From: Actinomycetes bacterium
GTDB taxonomy: Bacteria; Actinomycetota; Acidimicrobiia; Spongiisociales; UBA5794
Direction of reading: 5' to 3'
Assembly: GCA_024275815.1 (NCBI GenBank)
Contig: JAJRYI010000254.1
Coordinates: 1 to 13,947 of the forward strand
Length of the DNA stretch: 13,947 bases
Below are positions 6,477 through 12,887 of this stretch, piece by piece (position 1 is the stretch's first letter; each line of letters opens with the position of its first letter). Position numbers and translations under genes: made by a program. Below the pieces are notes generated by a model. The model made no database searches and was not told where the DNA came from. It was given only the letters and a program-made list of their open reading frames with translations.

Positions 6477-6985
6477 CGGGGAATCGATGGCTCGGAATCA
6501 TCGTCGGCACGTTGGTCGTCGCGCTCACGTTGTGGTTCGGGTTCCTTGCGATCCCTTCGAGCCAGATCATCGGACTCGTGATCGTGGGCGCCGGACTGGC
6601 GTTCGCGATGTACGCGGTTGCCGGGTTCTCCGGTGTCGAGGATCCCATGGGGACCGGGTTCACGGCGGCATTGATCGCTCTCGTGTCGGGGATCACCATG
6701 GCGATCATGTTCCGGTCGACCGGCATGGCCGTGTTCATCGTGCTCGCCCCGGTCGCAGCGATCAGTCTCGGGGGGACCAGGGCTCTCGCCCCGACGCGGG
6801 ACAAGCAACGAAACACGGTCCGTCTCGGCGTTTCGGCCGTGCTCGCGGTAGCTCTGTGGCTCGTGTTCATCGTCGAACCGACCGCCTACGGCCTCGTCGT
6901 GCCACTGCTGCCGCTTCCGGCGCTCGGCGTAGCCGACCGCATCTACGACCGCGGCAGAGAGATCGTGGACGAACCGATCGAGTAG
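6473..6985 (+). CDS. hypothetical polytopic membrane protein
   Basis: A 170-residue, very hydrophobic protein that I do not recognise. Segments that look membrane-spanning are about 7-26, 31-52, 62-80, 84-102, 117-135 and 138-155, so five or six helices fill nearly the whole chain. A short basic stretch (T-R-D-K-Q-R-N, 108-114) separates helices four and five, and the C terminus is charged and acidic (R-I-Y-D-R-G-R-E-I-V-D-E-P-I-E). No catalytic motif or Cys/His cluster is seen. The start is GTG 6473, overlapping the preceding Sua5-family stop as GTGA, so it is almost certainly translated by coupling with that gene. Codon and base usage look like the neighbours. In Streptomyces-type layouts a wecA-like sugar transferase lies hereabouts, but this protein is much shorter and lacks that family's Asp motifs. 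Confidence 0.82.
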   Translation: MTGNRWLGIIVGTLVVALTLWFGFLAIPSSQIIGLVIVGAGLAFAMYAVAGFSGVEDPMGTGFTAALIALVSGITMAIMFRSTGMAVFIVLAPVAAISLGGTRALAPTRDKQRNTVRLGVSAVLAVALWLVFIVEPTAYGLVVPLLPLPALGVADRIYDRGREIVDEPIE

Positions 6986-7033
6986 GCAGGGGTACGCTCG
7001 CGTCGTTGCCACCGGATCTGAATCCCTCGGTTC

Positions 7034-7063
7034 GTGAAGCATGAGCGGGGAACCCGTTAGATT
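7034..7063 (+). promoter_or_regulatory. weak candidate promoter for glyA
   Basis: A 115-bp gap separates the membrane-protein stop from the glyA ATG and holds no other gene. TAGATT (7058-7063) is a fair -10, with GTGAAG (7034-7039) 18 bp upstream as a poor -35. A small CGGG-GAA-CCCG hairpin (7046-7056) falls in the spacer. The gap size suggests a separate transcription unit, but the elements are weak. Confidence 0.3.
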
Positions 7064-7100
7064 CCCTGTGACCGCCCACTATCGAGGATCGAGAATCTCC

Positions 7101-8372
7101 ATGACCGATATGACGTCTCTTGCACAGGCCGACCCTGCCCTCGCATCACTCATCGCCCGTGAGGCGCAACGGCAGCGGACCCACATCCATCTGATCGCCT
7201 CGGAGAACTTCGTGGACTACGCCACGATGCAGGCGTCGGGGTCGGTGCTTGCGAACAAGTACTCGGAGGGCTATCCGGGGCGGCGGTACTACGAAGGCTG
7301 CGAGGTGATCGATGAGATCGAGTCCCTCGCCATCGACCGTGCGAAGAGCCTCTTCGGGTCCGAACACGCCAACGTGCAGGCACACTCGGGTTCTCAGGCG
7401 AATATGGCTGCGTATCTCGCCGTTCTCGATCCCGGTGACACGATCCTCGGGATGCGGCTCGACCAGGGCGGGCATCTGACACACGGCTCTCCGGTCAACT
7501 TCTCGGGGAAGCTGTTCAACTTCGTCGCGTACGGCCTCGATCCCGAGACCGAGCAGATCGACATGGACAGTGTCCGGAGCCTTGCACTTGAGCACAAACC
7601 CAAGATGATCGTCGCCGGGTACTCGTCGTACTCCCAGATCATCGACTGGGCAGAGTTCCGTGCGATCGCCGACGAGGTCGGTGCCATCTTCCTCGTCGAT
7701 GCCGCACACATCATCGGGCTCATCGCCGGGGGAGTGCACCTGAGTCCGGTGCCTCACGCCCACATTGTCACGGCAACGACGCACAAGGCGCTGCGGGGTC
7801 CCCGGGGCGGCCTGATCCTGTCGACCGCCGAGTACGCCAAGGCCGTCGACAAGGCAGTCTTCCCAACGTCCCAGGGTGGTCCGATCAACCATCAGATCGC
7901 TGGTAAGGCACTGTGTTTCAAACAGGCAGCTTCAGAAGCGTTCGCCGACTACGCTCGCCAGATCATCCGGAACGCCTCGGTGCTCGCCGACACGATGAGT
8001 GTCGAGGGGGCCCGGATCGTGTCTGGGGGAACCGAGAATCACATGTTCCTCGTCGATCTCCGCTCGATCGATGAGGATCTGACAGGGAAAGAAGCTGCAA
8101 CACTGCTCGACTCGATGGGCGTGACGCTGAACAGGAACGCGATCCCCTTCGACCCGCGTTCGCCGTTCATCACCTCAGGGATCCGGATCGGGACTCCAGC
8201 GGTCACGACGACCGGGATGAAACAGGAGCAGATGGTCACGCTCGGGTCTGCGATCGTCGAGATCCTTCGCAAGAGGGGCGACGCTGGGACGTTGCAGCAG
8301 CTCGGAAGCGTCATCGCCGAGCTCGCCGAGGCGTTCCCCGCCTACCCCCTCGAGTTCAACGGCTACGTGTAG
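7101..8372 (+). CDS. glyA: serine hydroxymethyltransferase
   Basis: A 423-residue cytosolic PLP enzyme that converts serine and tetrahydrofolate to glycine and methylene-tetrahydrofolate, the main one-carbon source. Visible blocks are L-I-A-S-E-N-F (31-37), N-K-Y-S-E-G-Y-P-G-R-R-Y-Y-E-G-C-E (52-68), A-H-S-G-S-Q-A-N (94-101), D-A-A-H-I-I-G-L-I-A-G-G (200-211) and the PLP lysine in T-T-H-K-A-L-R-G-P-R-G-G (226-237), with Lys-229 at the same number as in E. coli. The residue after the lysine is Ala where Thr is usual. Folate-end motifs G-I-R-I-G-T-P-A-V-T-T-x-G-M (360-373) are present and the length is normal. The start is ATG 7101; an upstream in-frame ATG at 7041 would add 20 unconserved residues, and ATG 7110 is also possible. 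GAGGA at 7084-7088 is the only ribosome site seen, 12 nt away. glyA between Sua5-family and atp genes is the common Gram-positive order. Confidence 0.96.
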   Translation: MTDMTSLAQADPALASLIAREAQRQRTHIHLIASENFVDYATMQASGSVLANKYSEGYPGRRYYEGCEVIDEIESLAIDRAKSLFGSEHANVQAHSGSQANMAAYLAVLDPGDTILGMRLDQGGHLTHGSPVNFSGKLFNFVAYGLDPETEQIDMDSVRSLALEHKPKMIVAGYSSYSQIIDWAEFRAIADEVGAIFLVDAAHIIGLIAGGVHLSPVPHAHIVTATTHKALRGPRGGLILSTAEYAKAVDKAVFPTSQGGPINHQIAGKALCFKQAASEAFADYARQIIRNASVLADTMSVEGARIVSGGTENHMFLVDLRSIDEDLTGKEAATLLDSMGVTLNRNAIPFDPRSPFITSGIRIGTPAVTTTGMKQEQMVTLGSAIVEILRKRGDAGTLQQLGSVIAELAEAFPAYPLEFNGYV

Positions 8373-8408
8373 TGCCGGTGCTTCCGCCACGATCCTTCGA
8401 GGCCCCGA

Positions 8409-8438
8409 TTGCGGTTGGTATCGCGCTTCCTCTATCTT
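8409..8438 (+). promoter_or_regulatory. probable promoter of the atp operon
   Basis: In the 103-bp gap after glyA, TTGCGG (8409-8414) is spaced 18 bp from TATCTT (8433-8438). Transcription would start near 8445, about 30 nt before the atpZ GTG. The element shares GATTGCG and CTAT with the candidate rho promoter. No terminator hairpin for glyA is visible in the gap, so some read-through from glyA is possible. Confidence 0.5.
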
Positions 8439-8475
8439 TGCGCCGTAATTCCAACGTCGTGAGAGAACTCTGAGC

Positions 8476-8721
8476 GTGAAATCTTCCACTCACCGGCACG
8501 ACTTGATCCGTGGCTGGTCGGCATCGGGTGACTTGTTCGCCTCGGTACTGGCGGGCCTGCTCATCGGATTGGGTCTCGACGCGGTGTTCGGAACGACTCC
8601 GGCGTTCGTGGTCGTGTTCATCGTCGTTGCAGCCATCGGGGGGTTCCTCAGGATGTACGGCGAATCCGAGGAACTCGAAGAGCAAGCACGCGAAGCAATC
8701 AGGATCCGCGATGGCGTTTGA
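8476..8721 (+). CDS. atpZ: AtpZ-type ATP synthase accessory protein (AtpZ/AtpI family)
   Basis: An 81-residue protein with two membrane helices (about 18-36 and 41-59) and a charged C-terminal tail (E-S-E-E-L-E-E-Q-A-R-E-A). The pattern L-I-G-L-G-L-D-x-x-F-G-T-T-P-A-F with a Gly-rich second helix fits the AtpZ family (PF09527), small proteins encoded in front of ATP synthase operons. In alkaliphilic Bacillus, AtpZ and AtpI have been linked to magnesium/calcium transport and c-ring stability. Position agrees: it is the first gene after the probable atp promoter. The start is GTG 8476 with a GAGAGAA-type site at 8461-8467. Its end overlaps the atpI start by 11 nt, so the two are probably translated together. 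Confidence 0.8.
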   Translation: MKSSTHRHDLIRGWSASGDLFASVLAGLLIGLGLDAVFGTTPAFVVVFIVVAAIGGFLRMYGESEELEEQAREAIRIRDGV

Positions 8722-9163
8722 CCTCGATGCCGAAGCGGCTGAAGCGTACAAGCGACCGTTCCCCGTCGAGGTGAACGTCGAGTCGACGATGGCCAAGAAC
8801 ATCGTCCGCAGGGTCCTCGTCGTTGGTCCGATCGTGGTCGCTGTGGCCTGGCTGTTGAGGGGACCACTGGGTGCCTCGTCCGCAGCGATCGGTGTGGTCA
8901 TCATCGCCGCGAACTTCCTGCTGGCCGGGTGGATCATGTCGAGGGCAGCGACGATATCGATGCAGGTGTATCATGTCGCTGCGCTGCTCGGTTTCGTCGT
9001 GAGACTCGTGCTCATCACGGCATCGATGTTCGCTGTGGCTGCGCTGTTCCAAGTTGACCGGAAGGCGCTTGGTGTGGCGGCAGTTGTCACATTGTTTGTA
9101 CTACTTTCTCTCGAATCTATTGCAATGCTCAGAGGAGCGCGGAAGGACCTGGAGTGGAGCTGA
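8711..9163 (+). CDS. atpI: ATP synthase protein I (AtpI-like)
   Basis: A 150-residue membrane protein with four probable helices (about 31-49, 55-76, 88-112, 119-139), preceded by a ~29-residue charged cytoplasmic stretch. Helix two contains A-A-N-F-L-L-A-G-W, like the Asn-containing segment typical of AtpI. AtpI assists assembly of the c-ring in some bacteria and is not part of the final enzyme. Similarity between AtpI members is low, so the call rests on topology, size and position between atpZ and atpB. The start is ATG 8711, with AGGA at 8701-8704, giving an 11-nt overlap with atpZ. A later in-frame ATG at 8789 would still keep all four helices. The end overlaps the atpB GTG by 10 nt. Confidence 0.78.
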   Translation: MAFDLDAEAAEAYKRPFPVEVNVESTMAKNIVRRVLVVGPIVVAVAWLLRGPLGASSAAIGVVIIAANFLLAGWIMSRAATISMQVYHVAALLGFVVRLVLITASMFAVAALFQVDRKALGVAAVVTLFVLLSLESIAMLRGARKDLEWS

Positions 9164-9969
9164 TACTCGCCACCGCAGCATGTGACCCGTCGGTCGACAT
9201 CATTTGCGCGCCGGCCAACGTCAACGAACTGTTCGAGTTCAGGGAAGCCATCTTCACGATTGCCGGCTTCCCGGTGACCCGTACGGTGATCCTGATCTTG
9301 AGCATCGCGTTGATCGTGTCTGCTTTCCTGTTCTTCGGTCTCCGCAAGAAGTCGATCGTGCCGACCAAGTTCCAGGCCGCAGTCGAGGCGATCATCCTCT
9401 TCGTCCGTGACGGAGTTGCCAAGGAGATCATCGGCGAGCATGGAGCCAAGTACGCACCGTGGCTCTTGAGTATCTTCCTCTTCATCCTCGTCGGGAACAT
9501 GTTCGAGGTGACGCCGTTCATCAACTTCCCCGTCACCTCGAGGATGGCGCTTCCCGTGCTCCTTGCCGTGATCACCTGGGTCGTGTTCGTGTTCGCTGGT
9601 ATCAAGCGACAGGGGTTCGGCTACTTTCTCGGGATCATCTGGCCATCGACCGTACCCATCTTCCTGCGGCCACTCGTTGGACTGATCGAGTTCTTCTCGA
9701 TCTTGATCCTGCGTCCTCTCACGCTCGCCATCCGGTTGTTCGCCAACCTCGTCGCAGGCCACCTGATGCTGGTACTGCTCATCGTTTCGGGCTGGGTCTT
9801 CATCTCGAGTGTGGGGGACATCGGCGCCCGGGCCGGTATCGGTGTCGCCTGGTTCGTGATGGGTCTCGGAATCTTCGTCTTCGAACTCGTCGTGATCGTT
9901 CTCCAGGCGTACATCTTCACTCTCCTCTCAGCTGTATACGTCCAAACCTCTCTCTATCCAGAGCACTAA
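9154..9969 (+). CDS. atpB: F1Fo ATP synthase subunit a
   Basis: The 271-residue membrane stator subunit that forms the two half-channels for ions against the c-ring. Helices are evident at about 43-62, 103-116, 134-149, 170-186, 190-215 and 233-262. The essential arginine is Arg-194 in P-L-T-L-A-I-R-L-F-A-N-L-V-A-G-H, equivalent to E. coli Arg-210. P-F-I-N-F-P-V-T (121-128) and the last-helix F-E-L-V-V-I-V-L-Q-A-Y-I-F-T-L-L (243-258), with the conserved Gln-251, are normal. The extracytoplasmic N-terminal tail holds two cysteines (10 and 18). The start is GTG 9154 with AAGGA at 9143-9147, overlapping atpI by 10 nt. Four tandem TAAN tetramers form and follow its stop codon. Confidence 0.96.
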   Translation: MELILATAACDPSVDIICAPANVNELFEFREAIFTIAGFPVTRTVILILSIALIVSAFLFFGLRKKSIVPTKFQAAVEAIILFVRDGVAKEIIGEHGAKYAPWLLSIFLFILVGNMFEVTPFINFPVTSRMALPVLLAVITWVVFVFAGIKRQGFGYFLGIIWPSTVPIFLRPLVGLIEFFSILILRPLTLAIRLFANLVAGHLMLVLLIVSGWVFISSVGDIGARAGIGVAWFVMGLGIFVFELVVIVLQAYIFTLLSAVYVQTSLYPEH

Positions 9970-9995
9970 GTAAATAAGTAAGGAAGGATCTCTCT
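9967..9995 (+). promoter_or_regulatory. all-frame stop cassette and doubled Shine-Dalgarno before atpE
   Basis: From the atpB stop codon the sequence is four tandem tetramers, TAAG-TAAA-TAAG-TAAG (9967-9982). The TAA codons at 9967, 9971, 9975 and 9979 fall in all three frames. They run straight into two overlapping AAGGA cores (9980-9984 and 9984-9988), 7 nt before the atpE ATG at 9996. The stretch is AT-rich and unlikely to fold, in strong contrast to the GC-rich surroundings. It looks like a translation enhancer for the c subunit, needed in about ten copies per enzyme. The E. coli atpE initiation region is known to be similarly efficient; function here is inferred. Confidence 0.65.
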
Positions 9996-10223
9996 ATGGA
10001 TCAAGCAGCAGCAGAAGCCCTCGCCGGTGCGTTCAAGCTCGTCGGCTACGGCCTCGCAGCTATCGGTCCCGGTATCGGTATCGGTATCGTTGCAGGTAGC
10101 GCAATCGAAGCGATGGCACGACAGCCTGAGGCAGCAGGCCTCGCTCGAACGACGATGTTCCTTGGAATCGCGTTCACCGAGGCGTTGGCGCTCATCGGCT
10201 TCGTTCTGTTCTTCATCGCTTAG
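9996..10223 (+). CDS. atpE: F1Fo ATP synthase subunit c
   Basis: A 75-residue double-helix proteolipid that makes the rotating ring. Helix one holds the tight-packing G-x-G-x-G-x-G motif (24-30), the polar loop is A-R-Q-P-E (41-45), and the ion-carrying carboxylate is Glu-62 in G-I-A-F-T-E-A-L-A-L-I-G. Ala follows the Glu and there is no Gln in the helix-one ligand position, so the Na+ ligand set of Ilyobacter-type rings is missing and H+ coupling is expected. Size is typical. The start is ATG 9996, with a doubled AAGGA ribosome site immediately upstream, the strongest in the operon. Nine bases separate the stop from the chosen atpF start. Confidence 0.97.
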   Translation: MDQAAAEALAGAFKLVGYGLAAIGPGIGIGIVAGSAIEAMARQPEAAGLARTTMFLGIAFTEALALIGFVLFFIA

Positions 10224-10232
10224 GCAGTGATC

Positions 10233-10796
10233 ATGTACATGGCACTGAACCTGATCCTGGCGACTGAGGCCGTTACGCCGACTGCTGAAGAGTCTGGCGG
10301 CATCGACCTTCTTCTCCCTGCACCCGAGGAGTTGATCGCTGGATTGATCGCGTTCAGCATCATCTTCCTCGTCGTGTGGAAGTTCGCGCTTCCAACGCTC
10401 AAGGCGACGCTGCAGCAGCGTCAGGACGCCGTCAAGTCTGAACTCGAATCTGCAGAGAAGTCCAAGCAAGAGGCAGCGACGCTTCTCGCCGACTACAAGG
10501 CACAGGTGGCTGGAGCCCGCAAGGAAGCGGCACAGATCGTCGCAGACGCCCGCGAGCAGGGTGAGGCGGTCAAAGCCGACATCATCGCTCGTGCCGAGGC
10601 CGAAGCCGACCAGATCAAGGCTCGTGCCCACGAAGAGGTCCTCGCCGAGCGTGAGCGTGTCGCCGGTGACCTTCGACGTCAGGTCGCCGAACTCTCCATC
10701 GATGTTGCCGAGAAGGTCGTCACGTCGAGCCTCGATGCCGAAGCGCAGCGGGTACTCGTCGACCGGTACATCGAAGAACTCGGTGGGGTGCGGTAG
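10233..10796 (+). CDS. atpF: F1Fo ATP synthase subunit b
   Basis: A 187-residue peripheral stalk subunit with one N-terminal membrane helix (about 34-52, L-I-A-G-L-I-A-F-S-I-I-F-L-V-V-W-K-F) and then a long Ala/Glu/Lys/Arg-rich helix (about 55-165) that dimerises as a coiled coil and contacts delta. The ~33 residues before the membrane helix are extracytoplasmic and longer than in E. coli b. The end (R-Y-I-E-E-L-G-G-V) is normal, and it is not fused to delta. Start choice: GTG 10227, ATG 10233 and ATG 10239 are in frame; ATG 10233 is preferred because AGG at 10222-10224 is then 8 nt away. The weak site contrasts with atpE and fits the lower copy number of b. Confidence 0.94.
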   Translation: MYMALNLILATEAVTPTAEESGGIDLLLPAPEELIAGLIAFSIIFLVVWKFALPTLKATLQQRQDAVKSELESAEKSKQEAATLLADYKAQVAGARKEAAQIVADAREQGEAVKADIIARAEAEADQIKARAHEEVLAERERVAGDLRRQVAELSIDVAEKVVTSSLDAEAQRVLVDRYIEELGGVR

Positions 10797-10799
10797 CCG

Positions 10800-11339
10800 A
10801 TGAACGACCCGACCGCCATAGCGAGCATGATCGACGGGTACGCGTCGGCTCTCCTCAGCATCGCCAACGCCGAAGGCGAGGGCGTAGCCGATGAGATATA
10901 TCAGGCAGCACAGGCCCTCAACGGACACGCCGAACTGATCGACACACTGTCCGACTCGCGTATCCCCGCCGAACGCAAGCAAGGGATCATCGATGATCTC
11001 CTCGGATCGAAGGCTTCGAAGGCTACCGTCGCGGCGATCACGTTCATCGTTGCTGCGGGCCACGCCCGTCACCTCGGGGACATCGCGACGAAGCTCGCCG
11101 AGCTCGCAGCGGCAGCAGAGGGCGAAGTGGTGGCTGAAGTACGCGCACCGCTGGATCTGGATCCGGATCAACTCGAACGCCTGACGGCAGCGCTGTCGAA
11201 GGCCACGGGCAAACGTATCCAGGTGAAAGTTGTAGTCGACCCCTCCGTCATCGGTGGTGTGGTCGCAAAGGTCGGAGACACCGTGCTCGATGGATCGGTC
11301 GAGAGCCGATTCACTGAGCTTCGAGAGCAATGGGGCTGA
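10800..11339 (+). CDS. atpH: F1Fo ATP synthase subunit delta
   Basis: A 179-residue stator subunit (OSCP family) that joins the b stalk to the top of the alpha/beta hexamer. The N-terminal helical bundle begins with Y-A-S-A-L-L-S-I-A (14-22), and residues ~100-110 form the helix leading to the C-terminal domain. The C-terminal signature is V-D-P-S-V-I-G-G-V-V-A-K-V-G-D-T-V-L-D-G-S-V-E-S-R-F-T-E-L (146-174). Length is standard. The start is ATG 10800, 3 nt after the atpF stop, with the GGTGGGG near 10782-10788 as a loose ribosome site. Separate b and delta genes exclude the fused b-delta arrangement of mycobacteria. Confidence 0.95.
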   Translation: MNDPTAIASMIDGYASALLSIANAEGEGVADEIYQAAQALNGHAELIDTLSDSRIPAERKQGIIDDLLGSKASKATVAAITFIVAAGHARHLGDIATKLAELAAAAEGEVVAEVRAPLDLDPDQLERLTAALSKATGKRIQVKVVVDPSVIGGVVAKVGDTVLDGSVESRFTELREQWG

Positions 11340-11345
11340 TGCACG

Positions 11346-12881
11346 ATGGCTGAACTCACACTCAACACCGGAGATATCGCCGCGGCGCTCCGGTCGAACC
11401 TCGAGGGCTGGTCGCCCTCGCTCGAATCAGAGACCATGGGCTACGTCGCCTCCGTCGGTGACGGTGTTGCACGTGTCATCGGTCTCCCGAACGCCATGGC
11501 GTCGGAACTCCTCGAGTTCCCCGGCGGTCTGTTCGGTGTCGCGCTGAACCTCGATGAGGACAGTATCGGTACCGTCATCCTCGGTGACGCATCCGGCATC
11601 GAGGAAGGCGACGAGGTCCGCTCCACAGGACGGGTCCTCTCTGTTCCCGTCGGCGATGAAATGCTGGGACGGGTCGTCGACTCACTCGGTGAGCCGATCG
11701 ACGGCAAGGGGCCGATCAACACGACCGAGCGGCGCCTCCTCGAAACACAGGCACCTTCGGTGGTCGAACGCCAGCCGGTATCGGAACCTCTCCAGACGGG
11801 GATCAAGGCCATCGACGCGATGACGCCGATCGGTCGAGGGCAGCGTCAGCTGATCATCGGAGACCGCCAGACGGGGAAGACCGCCATCGTCGTCGACACC
11901 ATCCTGGCCCAAAAGGGCCTCGGCGTGAAGTGCATCTACGTTGCGATCGGTCAGAAGAACTCAACGGTCGCTGAGGTCGTCGATATCCTCGAACAGGCCG
12001 GTGCGATGGAGTACACGGTCGTCGTCAACGCATCGTCCTCCGACGCTGCCGCCCTCCAGATGTACGCCCCGTACGCCGGGTCGGCGATGGGCCAGCACTG
12101 GATGTACAAGGGTGAAGATGCCCTCGTCATCTTCGACGACCTGACGAAGCAGGCGATTGCGTACCGCGAGATCTCCCTGCTTCTGCGTCGTCCACCGGGA
12201 CGTGAGGCGTACCCGGGCGACGTGTTCTACCTCCACAGCCGGCTCCTCGAACGCTGCGCCAGGCTCTCAGACGAGCTCGGCGGAGGGTCCCTGACGGGCC
12301 TTCCGATCATCGAGACCAAGGCGAACGACGTCTCGGCGTACATCCCGACGAACGTCATCTCGATCACCGACGGACAGATCTTCCTCGAGACCGACCTGTT
12401 CTTCTCCGGCATCCGTCCGGCGATCAACGCTGGTATCTCGGTGTCCCGTGTCGGTGGCGCAGCCCAGGTCAAGGCGATGAAGAAGGTCGCAGGCCCGCTG
12501 CGCCTCAACCTCGCCCAGTTCCGTGAGCTCGAAGCGTTCGCAGAGTTCGGTTCAGAGCTCGACGCCACGTCACTTGCACAGCTCGACCGTGGACGCAGGG
12601 TCGTCGAGGTCCTCAAGCAGGGCCAGTACCAGCCGGTTCCCGTCGAGGAACAGGTGTTGACGATCTACGCGGTCACCGAGGGCCACCTCGACGACACGGA
12701 TCCCTCCAAGGTCGCGGCTTTCGAGAGCGGCCTCCGGGAGTTCGCACGGAGCAGGTACGGAGCCGTGCTCGCAGCGATCGCCGACACGGGTGAGTTGCAC
12801 GAAGAAGAACTCGTCGCGTTGATCAACGCCTACAAGGACTCGATCGACGACGGTGACACGACCGGCGAGCTGGGGGTCTAG
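11346..12881 (+). CDS. atpA: F1Fo ATP synthase subunit alpha
   Basis: A 511-residue non-catalytic nucleotide-binding subunit; three copies alternate with beta. The N-terminal beta-barrel is at about 25-95 (V-G-D-G-V-A-R-V-I-G-L). Walker A is G-D-R-Q-T-G-K-T (172-179), Walker B is A-L-V-I-F-D-D-L (259-266), and the arginine finger is in S-G-I-R-P-A-I-N-A-G-I-S-V-S-R-V-G (354-370, Arg-368). A-P-Y-A-G (241-245) and the C-terminal helical domain are complete. The start is ATG 11346, 6 nt after atpH; the ribosome site is weak, so coupling is likely. The C terminus ends in a short acidic tail. Somewhat shorter than the ~540-residue alpha of many other actinobacteria. Confidence 0.98.
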   Translation: MAELTLNTGDIAAALRSNLEGWSPSLESETMGYVASVGDGVARVIGLPNAMASELLEFPGGLFGVALNLDEDSIGTVILGDASGIEEGDEVRSTGRVLSVPVGDEMLGRVVDSLGEPIDGKGPINTTERRLLETQAPSVVERQPVSEPLQTGIKAIDAMTPIGRGQRQLIIGDRQTGKTAIVVDTILAQKGLGVKCIYVAIGQKNSTVAEVVDILEQAGAMEYTVVVNASSSDAAALQMYAPYAGSAMGQHWMYKGEDALVIFDDLTKQAIAYREISLLLRRPPGREAYPGDVFYLHSRLLERCARLSDELGGGSLTGLPIIETKANDVSAYIPTNVISITDGQIFLETDLFFSGIRPAINAGISVSRVGGAAQVKAMKKVAGPLRLNLAQFRELEAFAEFGSELDATSLAQLDRGRRVVEVLKQGQYQPVPVEEQVLTIYAVTEGHLDDTDPSKVAAFESGLREFARSRYGAVLAAIADTGELHEEELVALINAYKDSIDDGDTTGELGV

Positions 12882-12887
12882 TAGACC

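Noticed and set aside
6986..7100. Riboswitch (glycine or folate type) before glyA
   Set aside because: The gap is only 115 bp and the likely leader is shorter still; no conserved riboswitch core is recognisable, only short chance palindromes such as GAGA-A-TCTC at 7091-7099.
8373..8475. Intrinsic terminator after glyA
   Set aside because: I looked for a GC stem followed by T-rich sequence and found none; the gap is better explained by the atp promoter.
8971..9762. A 263-codon - strand frame opposite atpI and atpB
   Set aside because: Highly charged E/D/R/H text, the expected complement of membrane-protein codons; not a gene.
9966..11330. A 454-codon open frame on the - strand across atpE, atpF and atpH
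   Set aside because: It lies exactly opposite three well-supported ATP synthase genes and its product is low-complexity Arg/Asp/Leu-rich text without family motifs; long antisense frames are common in GC-rich coding DNA.
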